Source: Ursus arctos (taxonomy: Eukaryota; Chordata; Mammalia; Carnivora; Ursidae). Taken from it: 64,000 nucleotides of DNA. The notes beneath the pieces were generated by a model. The model saw only the letters and a list, made by a program, of their open reading frames with translations. It did no database searches and had not been told where the DNA came from. Position numbers and translations under genes: made by a program. The stretch lies in contig NW_026622863.1 of the NCBI RefSeq assembly GCF_023065955.2, positions 48,776,177 to 48,840,176 on the forward strand, read 5' to 3'. Positions 56,701 to 64,000 of the stretch are shown piece by piece (within the stretch, counting starts at the first letter, position 1; each line of letters opens with the position of its first letter).

Positions 56701-59700
56701 ATGCTGTGCCCCCATGCCCTGCACCCAGCCCGGGGTGGGGGGCCTGGACTCGAGAGGCACACGAGCCAGGAATGGAAGGGAGCATCACCTGCAGGAGCAG
56801 TCAGCAGCTGCACCCCAGCCTTCCAGGCCCTGTACCTCAGTAACCCCCCAAGCCCCACGCCCCCAGCCGTGTCTGCACCCCTCTGCAAACCAGGGTGAGC
56901 TGCTGGCTGACCTCACAGCACCCTCCCACTGGGGGGCTGAGCGCAAGCAGGGCCCCCAGGCAGAGCTCAGTGAAAGCAGGCATGCTGTGGGATGCCCAGT
57001 GGGGGCCCGCCGGGGGTGCGGCACCCCAAGAACTTACATCACAGCTGAGGTCGTTGTCGTTGGTGACGGTGAGATCTGCCAAGTCCCCCAGGCTCACCTC
57101 CCCGCCCCCGATAGTGTCCATGATGAAAACGTCTGAGGAGAAGCCAAAGGAACCTGGTAGAGGTAGGGGAGGGAGGGGGCAGAGAGGGGCAGGGAGAGAG
57201 AGAGAAAGACAGAGAGAGGCAGAGAGGGAGATAAGGAGTCAGAAAAAGAGACAGGGAGAGGACAAGATCAAGAATCACAGCTGGAAAGAAAGAGACAGGG
57301 AGAGACAGACAGGGCAGGACAGACAAGAAGAGAGGGAGACAGACAGACAGACAAACTTTTGCGACAGGGAGGCTGCAGACTAGAGGCCAGGCTCTGACCC
57401 TGAGGACACAGAAGCCCTGGGCTTAGCTCTGCAGCCCCCCTCTGCTGTGGGCCCCCGGGGACCAGGCCAGGGCGGAGGGGCCTCTTACCTTCGTGTGGCC
57501 GGGGCTGGGGTGTGCCAGGAGGGGGACCAGTCACTTTAGGGGGCAGCCCATCCACATCCCGGAGGTCGGCCAAAATGCCCTGGAGTTTGACCCGCCGGCT
57601 TTCTGGGGGGACAAAAGCGCAGGGCTGGAGTTGCCCACCAGGTCCACACCCAGCCACTAGCAGCCCCTCCTGCAAATGTGGGGCGGCCAGGAAGTGCTGG
57701 CCCCAGAGAGCAGGGCTCAAGGTGGGAGTGGGGGGTGGGCAGAGGAGACAGACTGAGCAGGGACCCTTTGTGGTCCCAGTCCGGCAGGGGCCTCAGTCCC
57801 TGGCCACCCTACGTGACGGCTGAGGGCCTCGCCGCTCGGAGTCACAGAACGGGAGGAAGATGCACCACTGCCCTGCCTGCCTCTTCCCACCGGGCCCTCA
57901 TCCTGCTCCTCCCCGCGGGCCACCGAGAACGAGCCGCCCTCACGGAGGGCTGGAGGCCCTGCTCCAGGAAGAGCTGGGCCTGCTGCATCCCCGCAGGGAT
58001 TTTCCAGGGAAAGGGTGAGGGCCCAGCCACCATGGTGTGTGCGTCCTGCTCTCCCGGGCCACCCTCCTCGCAGGAAGCGTATCCGTCCGGCGGAGACCCT
58101 GGGGCAGGAAGCAGCTGTCGGAGGCTGCGTGTGCCCCTACCTCGCCCAGTGAGGAAGGCTGGCCGGGAAACCCTCCGCTTACCCAGCTCATGGTGGGTCC
58201 CCTCTCCGGTGCACCGTCGAGGGTCCGGGGAGCCCTCCCCCTCCTCTCCTGAGCCCAAGAAATCGAACTCATTGATGGCATCCTCGGAGTCATCCTCCTC
58301 GTCCTCGTCCTCCATCTCGGGCACCAGGGCCTTGGAGGGCAGCTGGGTATGCAGAAAGCCAGACAGGTCAGGAGGCTCCGGGCCGGAGCCCAAGCCCACC
58401 AGGGCTCCAGGGCAGAGAAGCCAAGGTTCCCGGCCTCCGCCTCACCCTCCTTTCGGCCATCTGCACCAGCCCCACTTCCCTCCCCTCAGTGCCCTTCCCC
58501 TGCACCCCCCTCAGCACACTCTGGCAGCTGTGCTCCCCCTGCTGGGAGTCTTCAGAGGCTGCTCCTTACTAGGGCCGGGGCGCTGCCAGCTCCCCAAACC
58601 CCCGCGGAGGGCTTTGCACGCCTCCTCCCCTCACCGCCATCTCCACCTCCACCTGTGATTCCCTCCCAAAAAGCCCCCGCTCTTCCTGCTCCCTCCCCTC
58701 CCGCCACCCCCACCCCCACCCCTCAGCACAGGTACTTCTCAGGGAAGAAAAGTCAATACAGCCTGTTTCGGGGCAGAGAAGAAAGATATGTGTGCAACTG
58801 TGTGTACGGAGGCGCACAAGTCACGTGGGAACGTCTAGACGCCCGGGGAGAAGGGTGGCGCCAGCACACTAGGCAGGCGTCCCACGACTTCACCAGCTTG
58901 CGGCGCTGACCACGAGCAGACAGGCGGAGCAGTGGAGCCCCTCACCTCACGTCCCCATTCCGAGCCGTCCCGGATACACTGAGACAGCTCTGGACGACAG
59001 CCTACCAAGCATCCTCCGAGTCTTCGTAGAGCTTTCTTGGTTGCTTCAAGCTTTGCTTTTTTATACGACAAGCGGGCGCTACTTTTAGAATGAGGGAAAA
59101 CTGCACCGTTCCTCCATCCTGAGAAGCAGGACGCTGGGGCAGGTGGGCGCTGGCGGTCCTCACCGTCAGTCTTAAAGCAGGCCTAGGAACCAACCCTCTG
59201 GTGTTCCTCGGTGCGTGCGCTTGGACCCCCGCCCAGACTTGGGGTTTCAGAGCAGCATGGCACCTGCATTTCCCCACACGGATGCCTTCCACACACAGCC
59301 TCTACAATGACGTCTTACACGTGATGTCACTACATCACACGCAAAGGGCCATCCAAGGGCTGTGTGCCCGGAACCTCAAAGGCCGCAGAAAACGGCTTAA
59401 GGGAGCCCCAGAATTTTCACTAACAGTTTTGATCGCTGCCTTCTGCTTTAAGTGCTGGCTTAAGAACATACCCCACCCCAGCACTGGGGCTCTAACTACC
59501 ACCGCCTCAAACACCACCTCTTCCGGGGAAGCTTCTCCCTCCTAAGTGTTCCCTGACTGGACCAAGTCCTGGGCACCCCCGGGGCCAGCCTCAGTTGGAC
59601 CACAAGCTCCTCGAGGGTGCGGCTGACCCTCCCACAGGCTCAGCACTCCAAGCCGGGACTGGAGTCAAAACTGCTCAGGCATCCGGGAGCGGCCAGCCTC

Positions 59701-62700
59701 TGGCCTGTGTGGGAGGACCAGAGAGAAAGGACATGGTGACCTCCCCTCCCTTCCCTGTGGAAGACCCAGGGTCCAGGTTAAGCCAGCATGCCCAGAGAGG
59801 CAATGGGGGCGCCGGGGCTCTAGAGGAGCGTGGCAGCATAACAGGCGTCCTCCAGGGTCCGCAAGAGAGGGTTCCCAATTCTGTTCTGCCCGCTGTGCCC
59901 GGCACTGCTCACCGTGCCACCACCGAGCACTCAGTGTGGCCAGCCACAGCGTAGCCAAGGGCTTTCTGTGCGTGAGTTCATGTTAATTAAATCCTCAACA
60001 ACCCAGCGGCAGGGACTCTAAAACTGCAGCTAAGACAGCATCACGTGCCCGTAGGCACACGGCCAGGCCAGCAGCCACTCTGGGAGTCTCGGAGGTCTTT
60101 GGAATCAGCCTGGTCACTGCAGAGCTGCAGGGTGAGAGAGCAGGCCTGGGGAGGCTCGAGACCCCTGCACAAGGAGCCACCCACAGGGCCCACGGGACAA
60201 GCGCGGTGACACACACACAAAGGCCTGAGGGAGTACGGAAAGTCAGCCATGATCTCCGCTGGGAGGAGCAGAGAGGAGCGGGCAGGCTTCCCAGAGGAGG
60301 ATGAGGTAAGAGCTGAGAAAGGAGTGAAAATCCCAACAGGGGCGGGAGAGAGCAGGAACAGGGGTAGGAGGCCCCAGACTCAGCACCATCCTGACTTTCC
60401 TGTAACCCAGCTCTAGTGTGCTGGCTCTTGCGCATGCCCTGCGAACCCACGCCAGGCGGGACCCTGTACTGAGCCACACCAGGGACACTGCAGACAGAGG
60501 TGGCCCCACATAGCCATGGGGACATGAGGCAGGGAGGACCGGGAGTGGTCCAGGTCCAGATGGCTCCAACCCTGACGGGGGAAGGGGAGGAAGGGCTGGT
60601 GAGAGGTCAGAGAGGGCTGCCTGGAGGAGGGGTGCTAAGGTGAGGCTGAAAGAGGCACGGAGGGGTTCTGATGGGAAGGCCACACACAAGCCCCTCTGCA
60701 TGGGCACGCCGCTGGCCACAAGCTCCCCCAAGCCAGGGACTGGACCTCTGTCTCCGCGTCGTTGCTCCTGGCACAGGGCTAGGCCCACAAAGGCCCAAAC
60801 TGATGTTTACCGGCCAGGGGGCCCAGACCATGCCTGAGGTTAGTGCCGCTGAAACGGCAGCAGCACGGTGGCTTGAAAAGTTGAGGAGCAGGGGTGAAGT
60901 GGGGTGGGAGCCATTACTATGAAGCCAAGCTGAGATCTGGACTCCACCCTGCAAGCAATGCCCCTGGGCTTAGGTCCTGACACAAGAACAGACGGGGCAC
61001 TCGCACCTACAAAGTCCCCCGCGGGATCCCCAACCCGGCCCCAGGCTGAGCCTGGGGTCCCGCCACATCTACTCTGGCTGCTGGGGAGAGAAGAGCAAGG
61101 AAACCCCCATAGTCCCTGCCTGGCAGAGCTCACAATCTATTGGGGGAAAAGACAGAAAGCCACAGCCACACCAAAAATATCTCGGTGCGACAGTGACGAG
61201 GCTAGCCTGCAGGAGAGCACACTGCGAGAGGGCCGCGCATGGCTGGCCCTGTCTGGAGAGTTCAGGCCTCTCAGGAACGTGTGCGAGCGGAAGCGGGGCT
61301 GGGAGAAGACAGGGGTGGGGGTGAAGAGGCGGGCTGTGACACAGCACTGAGGCTGCAGCTTGGCCAGAGAAGAGACAGGGACCCTGGGAAGGAACAGGGT
61401 CAGGCCACACACAGACTGGGCCATAAAGGGAGCCCCGAGAGCACCCACAGGGGCACTGGGCTGCCAGGCCGCAAAGCGGGCGCCCCCCTGCAGGGGGAGG
61501 GGGGAGCACACCTTCACACGCTGCTTCTTGTGCTGCACGCTGTCCAGCTCATCGTCCTCGTCGCTGTCCTCGTCCTCGCAGTTCTGCAGGAAGGGGATCT
61601 GCTCCAGCACCGAGCCACTCAGGCGCTCTTTGCCATCTTTGCCTGCCGCGTTCCTGCCCACAACAGGGGGGCAGAGGGGGCATCAGTCCCGCCAGGCGAC
61701 AAAGCTCAGATGGGAGGGCGCCGAGGTGCCGTGGCCAGAGCCTGGACCCCGCTCTCAAGAGGGATGAGCTCACTGTGACCCCACAGGAGCCTCAACCCCT
61801 CTCACATAGGGGGCTCCAATCCCAGCCTCCGCCTGACTTGCTCACCACGACCCGACCACCCTGGCTTGGACAGCACAGCCAGCCCCTCCTTCCTGAGCTC
61901 TGAGCCCCCGAGCAAGAGGCCCTGCCCTGACCACACATCTGTCCGCACGTGCTGAGTCAGGACAGCTGGCCAAGAAAGCGCCACTGACTCAGCAGCCCCC
62001 TTTCCCACAGTCCGGGCGAACCCTGGGCACAGGTCAGGCCGGGCAGACACGCCCGGCGGGAAAGAGGAACCGGTCCCTACTGCCAGCCTCGCCGTCAATG
62101 AGCCTGTCCCCTCCTGCCTGACAGATGGCCTCCTGTTTCCACTCCTGGCCGACTGTCTAATGCCTCCGGCTGGATGACCAGTTTTAACAAGGATGTATCT
62201 GCCAAACCCAAGTCCCGGGTAGAAAAGCAGGTGGAGTTCAAAGTCTGGATAAATGCAAACATCCTCCTTTCTTACCCCTAGGCCAATGCTCTAGAGGGTT
62301 CTTGCCAACTGCCCGGGTATATGGTTACTACTCGGAGGACGGGTCTCTCCAGTGCTCCCTCCCCAGCCGCCGTGTGCACAGCCTCCCAGAGAGCACTTCT
62401 GCGCTCGGCAGCCCGCGCGGCTGCCCAGCACCACTCACCACTCGGGTCTCCCCCCACAGCCCTGGCCACACCCGCTCAGCCTCCTTTGCCGCTGCCTCCA
62501 GCTTTCAAACCCCGCCTGCGTGCTGGTGAACCCGAGGCGAGTTCGGAGGGCAGCGCCCCCCGGCCGAGCTCCAGGCTGGCTACTCATCCCCGTCCTGGGG
62601 GTGACCTGGCACCACGAATTCCACCAGCCCTCGACGGACCCCTGGAAGTTCCTTCCACTCCTCGTCCTCCCCACTGCAGTCAATGCCACTCCCGTTGCTT

Positions 62701-63896
62701 GGACCAAACCCCAGAGCCACCCCCAGGTCCTTCCTCTCCCCCCCATCCACTTCTTTAAAAAGCCAACCTGCGAAGAGCCTGGCTGCTCACATCCACCACG
62801 TCTCGTCTGGACGGTGCAGGAGGCCCCCAGCCACTCTCCTGCTCCCACTTCGGCCCCGCGGCCCCTCCTCCTCAAAGCAGACCAGCACACTGGATTGTGT
62901 CACACCCCTGCTCGAAACCACGGGCTTCCCACAACTGGCGGAGTAGGCTCCAAACTCCCTATCGTGGCCGCTACGGCCCCATTTGATCTGACTCCCGAGA
63001 TTTCAACCTCACCACAGACCACAAGCCCATGTGCGCACTCGCCGCAGCCACGCTGGCCTCGCTGCAGGTTCCTGAACGTGCCGAGCGGAACCCCGACGAT
63101 CGCCATTCCCTCTGCCTACAACATTCTCCTTCTAGTACTCGTGTGGCTTACTCTGCCACTTCCTGCGGTTCTCCGCCCAGATGTCACCCCCATGAGGAGG
63201 GCCCCCCCCCCGCCCATTTCCCAATCTTTCTTTCTTCCCACCTTTCTCTGCAGCAAATGTTAAATTACTGACGCTGACGACTAACAACTACTGAGGGAGG
63301 AAGGAAGGAAGCACGAAGAACTCCCTGGGGCGGTGGCCGTGTGTTTCACTCCCCACTGGGCCCTGGTCCGCCACCGGGGTCGGCCTCTAGTACGTGCTCC
63401 GTGTGCTGAGCAGCGTTAAGGCCTGAGCCTCGGGAGGGGGGCTGGGCTGGGCGTGAGCTGTGGCACGAATCGGCGCGAACACGATGCCACGGGACAGGAT
63501 GTGCAGGGGGGCCCAGAACAGGCTCCAGGGATCCCACAGCGAAGGGACCGAGGGCTCTGGAACAAACCAGCCCACAGTACACTCCAGGAAGGAAGTGGCC
63601 ACCGGGGCACCGGGGAGCACTGCTGACTTTTGTGACACTGGTCTTCACCGGGAGGAGACACAGAGGACCAGACCTATCAGGGCTCACCAAGGGCTCACCT
63701 CTTGATCTGCTCTTCGATCTGTTTCACCAGCAGCGACTCACCGCCGCTGAGCCCCCCGGGGCCTGGCGTGGCCCTGGGGCCTCCTTCGCTGGGCTCCACG
63801 GCCCCGTTGAGCTCCAACGAGCGGCCCAGGAGGGAGCGCACGCGTTTGGACCGCATGTCCAGGATGGTGTCCGTGTAGCCCACCTCTTCCAGGTAC
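50575..63896 (-). CDS. STRN4: STRN4 (striatin-4, zinedin), 3' part, 13 coding exons
   Basis: Regulatory B''' subunit of PP2A and scaffold of the STRIPAK complex; a calmodulin-binding WD40 protein of the cytoplasm. Exons 63699-63896, 61512-61653, 58183-58342, 57489-57602, 57038-57153, 55151-55326, 55023-55070, 54622-54743, 53333-53500, 53016-53156, 52452-52550, 52194-52280 and 50575-50744 join in frame to about 579 residues, matching human residues about 175-753. Seen: [19 protein letters not shown]; two acidic stretches ([20 protein letters not shown] and [11 protein letters not shown]); then WD repeats ending LKLWNL, IHSWKI, IRIWDP, LRLWSL and a final AKVFV. The N-terminal Ala/Gly-rich part, caveolin-binding motif and coiled coil lie right of the window. 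All phases agree; no damage seen. Confidence 0.97.
50745..52193 (-). other. STRN4: STRN4 last intron
   Basis: 1.45 kb. Contains one young SINE (51285-51489) and a MIR-like scrap near 51940-52030; otherwise GC-rich unique sequence. Confidence 0.7.
51285..51489 (+). mobile_element. Young arctoid-type SINEC
   Basis: A near-consensus GGTGGCACAGCGGTTAAGCG head, GATCCCGGCGTTATGGGATC and an A tail of about 20. The duplication AGAAGGATCACACTGG at 51269-51284 recurs at 51490-51505 with one change. Confidence 0.95.
52194..52280 (-). CDS. STRN4: STRN4 in-window exon 12
   Basis: The acceptor CCTCAG precedes GG AAA TCT; the donor is GTAAGT. It encodes [20 protein letters not shown] and VFLMSG. Confidence 0.95.
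52452..52550 (-). CDS. STRN4: STRN4 in-window exon 11
   Basis: The acceptor TTCCAG precedes GC CCA ACC; the donor is GTGAGG. It encodes [19 protein letters not shown] and [12 protein letters not shown]. Confidence 0.95.
53016..53156 (-). CDS. STRN4: STRN4 in-window exon 10
   Basis: The acceptor CCTCAG precedes AT CAT GGG; the donor is GTAAGA. It encodes [20 protein letters not shown] and [18 protein letters not shown]. Confidence 0.95.
53333..53500 (-). CDS. STRN4: STRN4 in-window exon 9 (third WD repeat)
   Basis: The acceptor GTCCAG precedes AC CCG AGC; the donor is GTGAGT. It encodes [35 protein letters not shown] and an SSSPACLC segment. Confidence 0.95.
53501..54621 (-). other. STRN4: STRN4 intron (1.1 kb)
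   Basis: An L2-like end near 53690-53820 (AGGGCAGGGACC, CTTAGTACATGATT). The rest is GC-rich with no recognised feature. Confidence 0.5.
54622..54743 (-). CDS. STRN4: STRN4 in-window exon 8 (second WD repeat)
   Basis: The acceptor CTGCAG precedes G GGC CCT; the donor is GTGAGG. It encodes [37 protein letters not shown]. Confidence 0.95.
55023..55070 (-). CDS. STRN4: STRN4 in-window exon 7 (48 nt)
   Basis: The acceptor CCCCAG precedes G AAT GCC GCG; the donor is GTAGGG. It encodes [16 protein letters not shown], linking WD repeats 1 and 2. Confidence 0.95.
55151..55326 (-). CDS. STRN4: STRN4 in-window exon 6 (first WD repeat)
   Basis: The acceptor CCCCAG precedes CTC TCT GAC; the donor is GTGAGC. 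It encodes [37 protein letters not shown] and [15 protein letters not shown]. Confidence 0.96.
55327..57037 (-). other. STRN4: STRN4 intron (1.7 kb)
   Basis: An old interspersed repeat of unnamed family (55600-56010, GGAAGGGTTCAGAGCAGGGA) and a CA microsatellite (56457-56482). No exon visible. Confidence 0.5.
57038..57153 (-). CDS. STRN4: STRN4 in-window exon 5 (residues ~379-417)
   Basis: The acceptor TACCAG precedes GT TCC TTT; the donor is GTAAGT. It encodes [19 protein letters not shown] and [13 protein letters not shown], just before the WD40 propeller. Confidence 0.95.
57160..57360. repeat. GA/CAGA-rich low-complexity tract
   Basis: Repeated AGAGAGA, AGACAGGGAGAG and GACAGACAGACAGACA phrases in a short STRN4 intron, adjacent to an acceptor (reads CT-rich on the gene strand). 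Confidence 0.8.
57489..57602 (-). CDS. STRN4: STRN4 in-window exon 4 (residues ~341-378)
   Basis: The acceptor CCCCAG precedes AA AGC CGG; the donor is GTAAGA. It encodes [20 protein letters not shown] and a Pro-rich [12 protein letters not shown] end. Confidence 0.95.
58183..58342 (-). CDS. STRN4: STRN4 in-window exon 3 (residues ~288-340)
   Basis: The acceptor ACCCAG precedes CTG CCC TCC; the donor is GTAAGC. It encodes [17 protein letters not shown], then [15 protein letters not shown] and DPRRC. Confidence 0.95.
58343..61511 (-). other. STRN4: STRN4 intron (3.2 kb)
   Basis: C-rich start (58430-58720), L2-like fragments (59470-59660), a possible old repeat (60240-60380). No SINEC present. 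No coding exon recognised. Confidence 0.55.
61512..61653 (-). CDS. STRN4: STRN4 in-window exon 2 (residues ~240-287)
   Basis: The acceptor GGGCAG precedes G AAC GCG; the donor is GTGTGC. It encodes [27 protein letters not shown] and the basic HKKQRVK end. Confidence 0.95.
61654..63698 (-). other. STRN4: STRN4 intron (2.0 kb)
   Basis: An L2-like 3' segment at about 62880-63240 (TGTCACACCCCTGCTCGAAA, TCCGCCCAGATGTCACC). Otherwise GC-rich DNA without recognised genes; the plus-strand open frame across 62352-63263 is a by-product. Confidence 0.55.
63699..63896 (-). CDS. STRN4: STRN4 in-window exon 1 (residues ~175-240)
   Basis: The acceptor CCTGCAG precedes G TAC CTG; the donor is GTGAGC. It encodes [18 protein letters not shown], a Pro/Gly linker and the [14 protein letters not shown] helix. 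Its first base completes a Gln codon from an exon outside the window. Confidence 0.95.
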
Positions 63897-64000
63897 CTGC
63901 AGGGAGACAGAACCAGCAGGGCTCAGGCGTCTCCTGGCTTCTTTCTATCCGATGGGGGCTGATGCAAACGGGGACAGGCTTTTTGGAGAAGCAACCGAAG

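Noticed and set aside
57678..58658. 326-codon open frame on the plus strand
   Set aside because: Runs antisense through STRN4 exon 58183-58342 and flanking introns; no family resemblance.
62352..63263. 303-codon plus-strand open frame
   Set aside because: Covers an L2-like fragment and GC-rich intron; Pro-rich translation without motif.

Overview
The window is nuclear DNA of a carnivoran mammal. Three intron-rich genes on the minus strand have their exons bounded by GT/AG sites, and the spacer DNA is full of tRNA-Lys-derived SINEC elements (TGGCTCAGTCGGTTAAG-like heads, CT-rich middles, AATAAA-type tails). One SINE subtype (GGCACAGCGGTTAAGCG head, ATCAGGCTCC middle) suggests an arctoid caniform such as a bear or pinniped; the exact species is inferred, not proven. 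Gene order DACT3 - PRKD2 - STRN4, all in the same direction, matches human 19q13.32.

Layout by position. 1-5873: 5' half of DACT3 (three coding exons; the 3' part lies left of the window), with a CpG-rich promoter near 5900-6450. 5874-13350: intergenic, mostly SINEs and old repeats. About 13130-46126: complete PRKD2. Its 18 coding exons sum to 878 codons plus stop, the length of human PRKD2, and all boundaries keep the frame. About 46127-47400: PRKD2 CpG-rich promoter. About 49270 to the right edge: 3' three quarters of STRN4 (13 coding exons, about 579 residues, full WD40 region). Its first exons lie to the right.

Function. DACT3 is a Dishevelled-binding Wnt attenuator. PRKD2 is a diacylglycerol-activated Ser/Thr kinase (two C1 domains, PH domain, kinase domain, PDZ-ligand tail). 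STRN4 (zinedin) is a striatin-family regulatory B subunit of PP2A in STRIPAK. They are neighbours, not an operon, and nothing in the sequence shows a joint pathway.

No bacterial-style system, CRISPR array or clearly new protein-coding gene was found. The least explained structures are non-coding: a degenerate tandem repeat of about 150 bp in DACT3 intron 1, intronic arrays saturated with TTCTAGAA-like motifs in PRKD2, a degenerate repeat in the PRKD2 promoter, a U6 snRNA pseudogene, and a SINE-interrupted stretch of unknown origin beside it. Repeat family names are from recognition of sequence features, without a database search.
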